Shown here: positions 38,178-51,300 of the stretch, in pieces
How the letters are laid out: each line of letters opens with the position of its first letter
Position numbering within the stretch: position 1 is the first letter of the stretch
NCBI GenBank assembly: GCA_964059195.1
Contig: CAXKWD010000005.1
Span: 147,279,265-147,343,264 of the forward strand
Source of the DNA: Ectobius pallidus
Taxonomy: Eukaryota > Arthropoda > Insecta > Blattodea > Ectobiidae
Direction: 5' to 3'
Length of the DNA stretch: 64,000 bases
Position numbers and translations under genes: made by a program
The notes under the pieces: model-generated
Database searches by the model: none
What the model was told of the DNA's origin: nothing
What the model saw: only the letters and a program-made list of their open reading frames with translations

Positions 38178-40271
38178 CTGAGGTTTACAGTCTATAAGCT
38201 ATACGTGTAGCATATTTCAAGTTTCTAACTAATCTGGAAGTGGACAAGCATTAATGTCAGTGAGTCAGCCGTTTTTCGGGGGCTTTTTAGGGCTAAAAAT
38301 TTAAAAAATGTACTTTTTGGGATTTTCCTGAGCTTTACAGCCTAAAAGCTATACGTGTAGCATATTTCAAGTTTCTAGCTAATCTGCAAGTGAACCAACA
38401 TTAATGTCAGTGAGTGAGCCCTTTTTCTGGGGCCTTTTAGGCTAAAAAATTTTAAAAATGTACTTTTTGGAATTTTCCTGTAGTTTACAGCCTAAAAGCT
38501 ATACATGTAGCATATTTCAAGTTTGTAGCTTATCTGGAAGTGGACAAACATTATTGTCAGTGAGTCAGCCCTTTTTCGGAAGGGGTTTTATGGCTAAGAA
38601 TTAGGAAACCGTGCTTTTTGGAATTTTCCTATGGTTTACAGCCTAAAAGCTATACGTGTAGCATATTTCAAGTTTCTAGCTAATCTGGAAGTGGACAAAC
38701 ATTAATATCAGTGAGTCAGCCGTTTTTCGGGGGCTTTTTAGGGCTAAAAATTAAAAAATGTACTTTTTTGGATTCTCTTGTGGTTTACAGCCTAAAAGCT
38801 ATACGTGTAGCATATTTCAAGTTTGTAGCTAATTTGGAAGTGGGCAAACATTAGTGTCAGTGAGTGAGCCCTTTTTCGGGTGGGTTTTAGGGCTAAAAAT
38901 TTAAAAAATGTACTTCTTGGAATTTTCCTGTGGTTTGCAGCCTAAAAGCTATACGTGTAGCATATTTCAAGTTTATAGCTAATCGGGAAGTTAACAAACA
39001 TTAATGTTAGTGAGTGAGCCCTTTCTCGGGGGCATTTTAGAGCTTAAAATTTTTAAAATGTACTTTTTGGAATTTTCCTGTAGTTTACAGCCTAAAAGCT
39101 ATACGTGTAGCATATTTCAAGTTTGTAGCTAATCTGGAAGAGGACAAACATTAATGTCAGTGAGTCAGCCCTTTTTCGGGAGCTTTTTAGGGCTACAAAT
39201 TAAAAAATGTATTTTTTGGAATTTTCCTCTAGCCTACAGCCTGCAAGCTATACGTGTAGCATATTTCAAGTTTGTAGATAATCTGGAAGTGGACAAACAT
39301 TAATGTCAGTGAGTCAGCCCTTTTTCGGGGAGTTTTTAGGGCTAAAAATTAAGAAAATGTGCTTTTTGGAATTTTCCTGTGGTTTACAGACTAAAAGCTA
39401 CACGTGTAGCATATTTCAAGTTTCTAGCTAATCTGGAAGTGGACTAACATTGTCAGTGAGTGAGCCCTTTTTCGGGGGGTTTTTAGGGCTAAAAATTTCA
39501 AACACGTACATTTTGCTATTTTCCTGTGGTTTACTGTCTAAAAGCTATACGTGTAGCATATTTCAAATTTGTAGCTAATCTGGAAGAGGACAAACATTAA
39601 TGTCAGTGAGTCAGCCCATTTTCGGTGGTTTTCTAGGGCTAAAGATTTAAAAAATGTACTTTTTTTAATTTCCCTGTGGTTTGCAGCCTAAAAGCTATAC
39701 GTGTAGCATATTTCAAGTTTCTAGCTAATCTGGAAGTGAACAAACATAAATGTCAGGGAGTGAGCCCTTTTTCGGGTGGTTTTTAGGTCTAAAAAATTTT
39801 AAAATGTACTTTTTTGGAATTTCCCTGTGGTTTACAGCCTAAATCTATACGTGTAGCATATTTCAAGTTTCTAGCTAATCTGGAAGTGAACAAACATTGA
39901 TGTCAGTGAGTCAGCCTTTTTTCGGGTGGTTTTTAGGTCTAGAAATTTTAAAAATGTACATTTTTTAATATTCCTGTGGTTTACAGCCTAAATCTATACG
40001 TGTAGCATATTTCATGTTTGTAGCTAATCTGGAAGTTGACAAACATTAATGACAGTGAGTCAGTCCTTTTTCGGGGGCTTTTTAGAGCTAAAAATTTAAA
40101 AAAATTTACTTTTTGGAATTTTTCTGTAGTTTACAGCCTAAAAGCTATACGTGTAGCATATTTCAAGTTTGTAGCTAATCTGGAAGTGGACAAACATTAA
40201 TGTCGGTGAGTCAGCCCTTTTCGGGGGCTTTTTAGGGCTAAAGTTCAAAAAATGTACTTTTTGGAATTTTC
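38178..40271. repeat. HOR block 23: 14-monomer unit, second of a direct tandem
   Basis: It has the same 14 monomers and length as block 22, directly abutting. The following unit begins the same way for nine monomers (to about 41690) before diverging at the i-j junction. Confidence 0.91.
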
Positions 40272-43200
40272 CTGAGGTTTACAGTCTATAAGCTATACGT
40301 GTAGCATATTTCAAGTTTCTAACTAATCTGGAAGTGGACAAGCATTAATGTCAGTGAGTCAGCCGTTTTTCGGGGGCTTTTTAGGGCTAAAAATTTAAAA
40401 AATGTACTTTTTGGGATTTTCCTGAGCTTTACAGCCTAAAAGCTATACGTGTAGCATATTTCAAGTTTCTAGCTAATCTGGAAGTGAACCAACATTAATG
40501 TCAGTGAGTGAGCCCTTTTTCTGGGGCCTTTTAGGCTAAAAATTTTAAAAATGTACTTTTTGGAATTTTCCTGTAGTTTACAGCCTAAAAGCTATACATG
40601 TAGCATATTTCAAGTTTGTAGCTTATCTGGAAGTGGACAAACATTATTGTCAGTGAGTCAGCCCTTTTTCGGAAGGGGTTTTATGGCTAAGAATTAGGAA
40701 ACCGTGCTTTTTGGAATTTTCCTATGGTTTACAGCCTAAAAGCTATACGTGTAGCATATTTCAAGTTTCTAGCTAATCTGGAAGTGGACAAACATTAATA
40801 TCAGTGAGTCAGCCGTTTTTCGGGGGCTTTTTAGGGCTAAAAATTAAAAAATGTACTTTTTTGGATTCTCTTGTGGTTTACAGCCTAAAAGCTATACGTG
40901 TAGCATATTTCAAGTTTGTAGCTAATTTGGAAGTGGGCAAACATTAGTGTCAGTGAGTGAGCCCTTTTTCGGGTGGGTTTTAGGGCTAAAAATTTAAAAA
41001 ATGTTCTTCTTGGAATTTTCCTGTGGTTTGCAGCCTAAAAGCTATACGTGTAGCATATTTCAAGTTTATAGCTAATCTGGAAGTTAACAAACATTAATGT
41101 TAGTGAGTGAGCCCTTTCTCGGGGGCATTTTAGAGCTTAAAATTTTTAAAATGTACTTTTTGGAATTTTCCTGTAGTTTACAGCCTAAAAGCTATACGTG
41201 TAGCATATTTCAAGTTTGTAGCTAATCTGGAAGAGGACAAACATTAATGTCAGTGAGTCAGCCCTTTTTCAGGAGCTTTTTAGGGCTACAAATTAAAAAA
41301 TGTATTTTTTGGAATTTTCCTCTAGCCTACAGCCTGCAAGCTATACGTGTAGCATATTTCAAGTTTGTAGATAATCTGGAAGTGGACAAACATTAATGTC
41401 AGTGAGTCAGCCCTTTTTCGGGGAGTTTTTAGGGCTAAAAATTAAGAAAATGTGCTTTTTGGAATTTTCCTGTTGTTTACAGACTAAAAGCTACACGTGT
41501 AGCATATTTCAAGTTTCTAGCTAATCTGGAAGTGGACTAACATTGTCAGTGAGTGAGCCCTTTTTCGGGGGGTTTTTAGGGCTAAAAATTTCAAACACGT
41601 ACATTTTGCTATTTTCCTGTGGTTTACTGCCTAAAAGCTATACGTGTAGCATATTTCAAATTTGTAGCTAATCTGGAAGAGGACAAACATTAATGTCAGT
41701 GAGTCAGCCCTTTTTCGGGGGCTTTTTAGGGCTTAAAATAAAAAAATTTACATTTTGGAATTTTCAGAGTATTTTACAGCCTGAAAGCTATACGTGTAGC
41801 ATATTTCAAGTTTGTAGCTAATCTGGAAGTGGACAAACATTAATGTCAGTGAGTCAGCCCTTTTTCTGGGGCTGTTTTGGACTAAATATTTAAAAAATTT
41901 ACTTTTTGGAATTTACCTGTGGTTTACAGCCTAAGAGCTATACCTGTAGCATATTTCAAGTTTCTAGCTATTCTATAAGTGAACGAACATTAATATCAGT
42001 GAGTGAGCCCTTTTTCGGGTGGTATTAAGGGCTAAAAATTTTAAAAACGTCCTTTTGGAATTTTCCTGTTTTTTACAGCCTAAAAGCTATACGTGTAGCA
42101 TATTTGAAGTTTGTAGCTAATCTGGAAGTGGACAAACATTTATGTCAGTGAGTCAGCCCTTTTTTGGGGGCTTTTTAGGGCTAAAAATTTAAAAAATGCA
42201 CTTTTTGGAATTTTCCTGTAGTTTACAGCCTAAAAGGTATACGTGTAGCATATTTCAAGTCTCTAGCTAATCTGGAAGTGGACAAACATTAATATCAGTG
42301 AGTGAGCTTTTTTTCGGGGGCTTCTTAGGGCTAAAAATATAAAAAATGTACTTTTTGGAATTTTCCTGTAGTTTACAGCCTAAAAGCTATACGTGTAGCA
42401 TATTTCAAGTTTGTAGCTAATCTGGAAGAGGACAAACATTAATGTCAGTGAGTCAGCCCATTTTCGGTGGTTTTCTAGGGCTAAAGATTTAAAAAATGTA
42501 CTTTTTTTAATTTCCCTGTGGTTTGCAGCCTAAAAGCTATACGTGTAGCATATTTCAAGTTTCTAGCTAATCTGGAAGTGAACAAACATAAATGTCAGGG
42601 AGTGAGCCCTTTTTCGGGTGGTTTTTAGGTCTAAAAAATTTTAAAATGTACTTTTTTGGAATTTCCCTGTGGTTTACAGCCTAAATCTATACGTGTAGCA
42701 TATTTCAAGTTTTTAGCTAATCTGGAAGTGAACAAACATTGATGTCAGTGAGTCAGCCCTTTTTCGGGTGGTTTTTAGGTCTAAAAATTTTATAAATGTA
42801 CATTTTTGAATATTCCTGTGGTTTACAGCCTAAATCTATACGTTTAGCATATTTCATGTTTGTAGCTAATCTGGAAGTTGACAAACATTAATGACAGTGA
42901 GTCAGTCCTTTTTCGGGGACTTTTTAGAGCTAAAAATTTAAAAAAATTTACTTTTTGGAATTTTCCTGTAGTTTACAGCCTAAAAGCTATACATGTAGCA
43001 TATTTCAAGTTTGTAGCTTATCTGGAAGTGGACAAACATTATTGTCAGTGAGTCAGCCCTTTTTCGGAAGGGGTTTTATGGCTAAGAATTAGGAAACCGT
43101 GCTTTTTGGAATTTTCCTATGGTTTACAGCCTAAAAGCTATACGTGTAGCATATTTCAAGTTTGTAGCTAATTTGGAAGTGGGCAAACATTAGTGTCAGT

Positions 43201-45359
43201 GAGTGAGCCCTTTTTCGGGTGGGTTTTAGGGCTAAAAATTTAAAAAATGTACTTCTTGGAATTTTCCTGTGGTTTGCAGCCTAAAAGCTATACGTGTAGC
43301 ATATTTCAAGTTTCTAACTAATCTGGAAGTGGACAAGCATTAATGTCAGTGAGTCAGCCGTTTTTCGGGGGCTTTTTAGGGCTAAAAATTTAAAAAATGT
43401 ACTTTTTGGGATTTTCCTGAGCTTTACAGCCTAAAAGCTATACGTGTAGCATATTTCAAGTTTCTAGCTAATCTGGAAGTGAACCAACATTAATGTCAGT
43501 GAGTGAGCCCTTTTTCTGGGGCCTTTTAGGCTAAAAATTTTAAAAATGTACTTTTTGGAATTTTCCTGTAGTTTACAGCCTAAAAGCTATACATGTAGCA
43601 TATTTCAAGTTTGTAGCTTATCTGGAAGTGGACAAACATTATTGTCAGTGAGTCAGCCCTTTTTCGGAAGGGGTTTTATGGCTAAGAATTAGGAAACCGT
43701 GCTTTTTGGAATTTTCCTATGGTTTACAGCCTAAAAGCTATACGTGTAGCATATTTCAAGTTTCTAGCTAATCTGGAAGTGGACAAACATTAATATCAGT
43801 GAGTCAGCCGTTTTTCGGGGGCTTTTTAGGGCTAAAAATTAAAAAATGTACTTTTTTGGATTCTCTTGTGGTTTACAGCCTAAAAGCTATACGTGTAGCA
43901 TATTTCAAGTTTGTAGCTAATTTGGAAGTGGGCAAACATTAGTGTCAGTGAGTGAGCCCTTTTTCGGGTGGGTTTTAGGGCTAAAAATTTAAAAAATGTA
44001 CTTCTTGGAATTTTCCTGTGGTTTGCAGCCTAAAAGCTATACGTGTAGCATATTTCAAGTTTATAGCTAATCTGGAAGTTAACAAACATTAATGTTAGTG
44101 AGTGAGCCCTTTCTCGGGGGCATTTTAGAGCTTAAAATTTTTAAAATGTACTTTTTGGAATTTTCCTGTAGTTTACAGCCTAAAAGCTATACGTGTAGCA
44201 TATTTCAAGTTTGTAGCTAATCTGGAAGAGGACAAACATTAATGTCAGTGAGTCAGCCCTTTTTCGGGAGCTTTTTAGGGCTACAAATTAAAAAATGTAT
44301 TTTTTGGAATTTTCCTCTAGCCTACAGCCTGCAAGCTATACGTGTAGCATATTTCAAGTTTGTAGATAATCTGGAAGTGGACAAACATTAATGTCAGTGA
44401 GTCAGCCCTTTTTCGGGGAGTTTTTAGGGCTAAAAATTAAGAAAATGTGCTTTTTGGAATTTTCCTGTGGTTTACAGACTAAAAGCTACACGTGTAGCAT
44501 ATTTCAAGTTTCTAGCTAATCTGGAAGTGGACTAACATTGTCAGTGAGTGAGCCCTTTTTCGGGGGGTTTTTAGGGCTAAAAATTTCAAACACGTACATT
44601 TTGCTATTTTCTTGTGGTTTACTGTCTAAAAGCTATACGTGTAGCATATTTCAAATTTGTAGCTAATCTGGAAGAGGACAAACATTAATGTCAGTGAGTC
44701 AGCCCATTTTCGGTGGTTTTCTAGGGCTAAAGATTTAAAAAATGTACTTTTTTTAATTTCCCTGTGGTTTGCAGCCTAAAAGCTATACGTGTAGCATATT
44801 TCAAGTTTCTAGCTAATCTGGAAGTGAACAAACATAAATGTCAGGGAGTGAGCCCTTTTTCGGGTGGTTTTTAGGTCTAAAAAATTTTAAAATGTACTTT
44901 TTTGGAATTTCCCTGTGGTTTACAGCCTAAATCTATACGTGTAGCATATTTCAAGTTTCTAGCTAATCTGGAAGTGAACAAACATTGATGTCAGTGAGTC
45001 AGCCTTTTTTCGGGTGGTTTTTAGGTCTAAAAATTTTAAAAATGTACATTTTTTAATATTCCTGTGGTTTACAGCCTAAATCTATACGTGTAGCATATTT
45101 CATGTTTGTAGCTAATCTGGAAGTTGACAAACATTAATGACAGTGAGTCAGTCCTTTTTCGGGGGCTTTTTAGAGCTAAAAATTTAAAAAAATTTACTTT
45201 TTGGAATTTTTCTGTAGTTTACAGCCTAAAAGCTATACGTGTAGCATATTTCAAGTTTGTAGCTAATCTGGAAGTCGACAAACATTAATGTCGGTGAGTC
45301 AGCCCTTTTCGGGGGCTTTTTAGGGCTAAAGTTCAAAAAATGTACTTTTTGGAATTTTC
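40272..45359. repeat. HOR block 24: 34-monomer unit, 5088 bp
   Basis: The order is a-i, j, k, o, P, U, q, x, r, s, c, e, then a-i, q, x, r, s, t: a novel 20-monomer stretch followed by a 14-mer. The internal a at about 43300 lacks the gaggtttacagtct marker because an e-f-like start (tttgcag) is fused to a (tttctaactaat). The unit repeats at offset 5089 for 28 monomers. Confidence 0.89.
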
Positions 45360-48300
45360 CTGAGGTTTACAGTCTATAAGCTATACGTGTAGCATATTTC
45401 AAGTTTCTAACTAATCTGGAAGTGGACAAGCATTAATGTCAGTGAGTCAGCCGTTTTTCGGGGGCTTTTTAGGGCTAAAAATTTAAAAAATGTACTTTTT
45501 GGGATTTTCCTGAGCTTTACAGCCTAAAAGCTATACGTGTAGCATATTTCAAGTTTCTAGCTAATCTGGAAGTGAACCAACATTAATGTCAGTGAGTGAG
45601 CCCTTTTTCTGGGGCCTTTTAGGCTAAAAATTTTAAAAATGTACTTTTTGGAATTTTCCTGTAGTTTACAGCCTAAAAGCTATACATGTAGCATATTTCA
45701 AGTTTGTAGCTTATCTGGAAGTGGACAAACATTATTGTCAGTGAGTCAGCCCTTTTTCGGAAGGGGTTTTATGGCTAAGAATTAGGAAACCGTGCTTTTT
45801 GGAATTTTCCTATGGTTTACAGCCTAAAAGCTATACGTGTAGCATATTTCAAGTTTCTAGCTAATCTGGAAGTGGACAAACATTAATATCAGTGAGTCAG
45901 CCGTTTTTCGGGGGCTTTTTAGGGCTAAAAATTAAAAAATGTACTTTTTTGGATTCTCTTGTGGTTTACAGCCTAAAAGCTATACGTGTAGCATATTTCA
46001 AGTTTGTAGCTAATTTGGAAGTGGGCAAACATTATTGTCAGTGAGTGAGCCCTTTTTCGGGTGGGTTTTAGGGCTAAAAATTTAAAAAATGTACTTCTTG
46101 GAATTTTCCTGTGGTTTGCAGCCTAAAAGCTATACGTGTAGCATATTTCAAGTTTATAGCTAATCTGGAAGTTAACAAACATTAATGTTAGTGAGTGAGC
46201 CCTTTCTCGGGGGCATTTTAGAGCTTAAAATTTTTAAAATGTACTTTTTGGAATTTTCCTGTAGTTTACAGCCTAAAAGCTATACGTGTAGCATATTTCA
46301 AGTTTGTAGCTAATCTGGAAGAGGACAAACATTAATGTCAGTGAGTCAGCCCTTTTTCAGGAGCTTTTTAGGGCTACAAATTAAAAAATGTATTTTTTGG
46401 AATTCTCCTCTAGCCTACAGCCTGCAAGCTATACGTGTAGCATATTTCAAGTTTGTAGATAATCTGGAAGTGGACAAACATTAATGTCAGTGAGTCAGCC
46501 CTTTTTCGGGGAGTTTTTAGGGCTAAAAATTAAGAAAATGTGCTTTTTGGAATTTTCCTGTTGTTTACAGACTAAAAGCTACACGTGTAGCATATTTCAA
46601 GTTTCTAGCTAATCTGGAAGTGGACTAACATTGTCAGTGAGTGAGCCCTTTTTCGGGGGGTTTTTAGGGCTAAAAATTTCAAACACGTACATTTTGCTAT
46701 TTTCCTGTGGTTTACTGCCTAAAAGCTATACGTGTAGCATATTTCAAATTTGTAGCTAATCTAGAAGAGGACAAACATTAATGTCAGTGAGTCAGCCCTT
46801 TTTCGGGGGCTTTTTAGGGCTTAAAATAAAAAAATTTACATTTTGGAATTTTCAGAGTATTTTACAGCCTGAAAGCTATACGTGTAGCATATTTCAAGTT
46901 TGTAGCTAATCTGGAAGTGGACAAACATTAATGTCAGTGAGTCAGCCCTTTTTCTGGGGCTGTTTTGGACTAAATATTTAAAAAATTTACTTTTTGGAAT
47001 TTACCTGTGGTTTACAGCCTAAGAGCTATACCTGTAGCATATTTCAAGTTTCTAGCTATTCTATAAGTGAACGAACATTAATATCAGTGAGTGAGCCCTT
47101 TTTCGGGTGGTATTAAGGGCTAAAAATTTTAAAAACGTCCTTTTGGAATTTTCCTGTTTTTTACAGCCTAAAAGCTATACGTGTAGCATATTTGAAGTTT
47201 GTAGCTAATCTGGAAGTGGACAAACATTTATGTCAGTGAGTCAGCCCTTTTTTGGGGGCTTTTTAGGGCTAAAAATTTAAAAAATGCACTTTTTGGAATT
47301 TTCCTGTAGTTTACAGCCTAAAAGGTATACGTGTAGCATATTTCAAGTCTCTAGCTAATCTGGAAGTGGACAAACATTAATATCAGTGAGTGAGCTTTTT
47401 TTCGGGGGCTTCTTAGGGCTAAAAATATAAAAAATGTACTTTTTGGAATTTTCCTGTAGTTTACAGCCTAAAAGCTATACGTGTAGCATATTTCAAGTTT
47501 GTAGCTAATCTGGAAGAGGACAAACATTAATGTCAGTGAGTCAGCCCATTTTCGGTGGTTTTCTAGGGCTAAAGATTTAAAAAATGTACTTTTTTTAATT
47601 TCCCTGTGGTTTGCAGCCTAAAAGCTATACGTGTAGCATATTTCAAGTTTCTAGCTAATCTGGAAGTGAACAAACATAAATGTCAGGGAGTGAGCCCTTT
47701 TTCGGGTGGTTTTTAGGTCTAAAAAATTTTAAAATGTACTTTTTTGGAATTTCCCTGTGGTTTACAGCCTAAATCTATACGTGTAGCATATTTCAAGTTT
47801 TTAGCTAATCTGGAAGTGAACAAACATTGATGTCAGTGAGTCAGCCCTTTTTCGGGTGGTTTTTAGGTCTAAAAATTTTATAAATGTACATTTTTGAATA
47901 TTCCTGTGGTTTACAGCCTAAATCTATACGTTTAGCATATTTCATGTTTGTAGCTAATCTGGAAGTTGACAAACATTAATGACAGTGAGTCAGTCCTTTT
48001 TCGGGGACTTTTTAGAGCTAAAAATTTAAAAAAATTTACTTTTTGGAATTTTCCTGTAGTTTACAGCCTAAAAGCTATACATGTAGCATATTTCAAGTTT
48101 GTAGCTTATCTGGAAGTGGACAAACATTATTGTCAGTGAGTCAGCCCTTTTTCGGAAGGGGTTTTATGGCTAAGAATTAGGAAACCGTGCTTTTTGGAAT
48201 TTTCCTATGGTTTACAGCCTAAAAGCTATACGTGTAGCATATTTCAAGTTTGTAGCTAATTTGGAAGTGGGCAAACATTAGTGTCAGTGAGTGAGCCCTT

Positions 48301-51300
48301 TTTCGGGTGGGTTTTAGGGCTAAAAATTTAAAAAATGTACTTCTTGGAATTTTCCTGTGGTTTGCAGCCTAAAAGCTATACGTGTAGCATATTTCAAGTT
48401 TCTAACTAATCTGGAAGTGGACAAGCATTAATGTCAGTGAGTCAGCCGTTTTTCGGGGGCTTTTTAGGGCTAAAAATTTAAAAAATGTACTTTTTGGGAT
48501 TTTCCTGAGCTTTACAGCCTAAAAGCTATACGTGTAGCATATTTCAAGTTTCTAGCTAATCTGGAAGTGAACCAACATTAATGTCAGTGAGTGAGCCCTT
48601 TTTCTGGGGCCTTTTAGGCTAAAAATTTTAAAAATGTACTTTTTGGAATTTTCCTGTAGTTTACAGCCTAAAAGCTATACATGTAGCATATTTCAAGTTT
48701 GTAGCTTATCTGGAAGTGGACAAACATTATTGTCAGTGAGTCAGCCCTTTTTCGGAAGGGGTTTTATGGCTAAGAATTAGGAAACCGTGCTTTTTGGAAT
48801 TTTCCTATGGTTTACAGCCTAAAAGCTATACGTGTAGCATATTTCAAGTTTCTAGCTAATCTGGAAGTGGACAAACATTAATATCAGTGAGTCAGCCGTT
48901 TTTCGGGGGCTTTTTAGGGCTAAAAATTAAAAAATGTACTTTTTTGGATTCTCTTGTGGTTTACAGCCTAAAAGCTATACGTGTAGCATATTTCAAGTTT
49001 GTAGCTAATTTGGAAGTGGGCAAACATTAGTGTCAGTGAGTGAGCCCTTTTTCGGGTGGGTTTTAGGGCTAAAAATTTAAAAAATGTACTTTTTGGAATT
49101 TTCCTGTGGTTTGCAGCCTAAAAGCTATACGTGTAGCATATTTCAAGTTTATAGCTAATCTGGAAGTTAACAAACATTAATGTTAGTGAGTGAGCCCTTT
49201 CTCGGGGGCATTTTAGAGCTTAAAATTTTTAAAATGTACTTTTTGGAATTTTCCTGTAGTTTACAGCCTAAAAGCTATACGTGTAGCATATTTCAAGTTT
49301 GTAGCTAATCTGGAAGAGGACAAACATTAATGTCAGTGAGTCAGCCCTTTTTCAGGAGCTTTTTAGGGCTACAAATTAAAAAATGTATTTTTTGGAATTT
49401 TCCTCTAGCCTACAGCCTGCAAGCTATACGTGTAGCATATTTCAAGTTTGTAGATAATCTGGAAGTGGACAAACATTAATGTCAGTGAGTCAGCCCTTTT
49501 TCGGGGAGTTTTTAGGGCTAAAAATTAAGAAAATGTGCTTTTTGGAATTTTCCTGTTGTTTACAGACTAAAAGCTATACATGTAGCATATTTCAAGTTTG
49601 TAGCTTATCTGGAAGTGGACAAACATTATTGTCAGTGAGTCAGCCCTTTTTCGGAAGGGGTTTTATGGCTAAGAATTAGGAAACCGTGCTTTTTGGAATT
49701 TTCCTATGGTTTACAGCCTAAAAGCTATACGTGTAGCATATTTGAAGTTTGTAGCTAATCTGGAAGTGGACAAACATTTATGTCAGTGAGTCAGCCCTTT
49801 TTTGGGGGCTTTTTAGGGCTAAAAATTTAAAAAATGCACTTTTTGGAATTTTCCTGTAGTTTACAGCCTAAAAGGTATACGTGTAGCATATTTCAAGTCT
49901 CTAGCTAATCTGGAAGTGGACAAACATTAATATCAGTGAGTGAGCTTTTTTTCGGGGGCTTCTTAGGGCTAAAAATATAAAAAATGTACTTTTTGGAATT
50001 TTCCTGTAGTTTACAGCCTAAAAGCTATACGTGTAGCATATTTCAAGTTTGTAGCTAATCTGGAAGAGGACAAACATTAATGTCAGTGAGTCAGCCCATT
50101 TTCGGTGGTTTTCTAGGGCTAAAGATTTAAAAAATGTACTTTTTTTAATTTCCCTGTGGTTTGCAGCCTAAAAGCTATACGTGTAGCATATTTCAAGTTT
50201 CTAGCTAATCTGGAAGTGAACAAACATAAATGTCAGGGAGTGAGCCCTTTTTCGGGTGGTTTTTAGGTCTAAAAAATTTTAAAATGTACTTTTTTGGAAT
50301 TTCCCTGTGGTTTACAGCCTAAATCTATACGTGTAGCATATTTCAAGTTTTTAGCTAATCTGGAAGTGAACAAACATTGATGTCAGTGAGTCAGCCCTTT
50401 TTCGGGTGGTTTTTAGGTCTAAAAATTTTATAAATGTACATTTTTGAATATTCCTGTGGTTTACAGCCTAAATCTATACGTTTAGCATATTTCATGTTTG
50501 TAGCTAATCTGGAAGTTGACAAACATTAATGACAGTGAGTCAGTCCTTTTTCGGGGACTTTTTAGAGCTAAAAATTTAAAAAAATTTACTTTTTGGAATT
50601 TTCCTGTAGTTTACAGCCTAAAAGCTATACATGTAGCATATTTCAAGTTTGTAGCTTATCTGGAAGTGGACAAACATTATTGTCAGTGAGTCAGCCCTTT
50701 TTCGGAAGGGGTTTTATGGCTAAGAATTAGGAAACCGTGCTTTTTGGAATTTTCCTATGGTTTACAGCCTAAAAGCTATACGTGTAGCATATTTCAAGTT
50801 TGTAGCTAATTTGGAAGTGGGCAAACATTAGTGTCAGTGAGTGAGCCCTTTTTCGGGTGGGTTTTAGGGCTAAAAATTTAAAAAATGTACTTCTTGGAAT
50901 TTTCCTGTGGTTTGCAGCCTAAAAGCTATACGTGTAGCATATTTCAAGTTTCTAACTAATCTGGAAGTGGACAAGCATTAATGTCAGTGAGTCAGCCGTT
51001 TTTCGGGGGCTTTTTAGGGCTAAAAATTTAAAAAATGTACTTTTTGGGATTTTCCTGAGCTTTACAGCCTAAAAGCTATACGTGTAGCATATTTCAAGTT
51101 TCTAGCTAATCTGGAAGTGAACCAACATTAATGTCAGTGAGTGAGCCCTTTTTCTGGGGCCTTTTAGGCTAGAAATTTTAAAAATGTACTTTTTGGAATT
51201 TTCCTGTAGTTTACAGCCTAAAAGCTATACATGTAGCATATTTCAAGTTTGTAGCTTATCTGGAAGTGGACAAACATTATTGTCAGTGAGTCAGCCCTTT

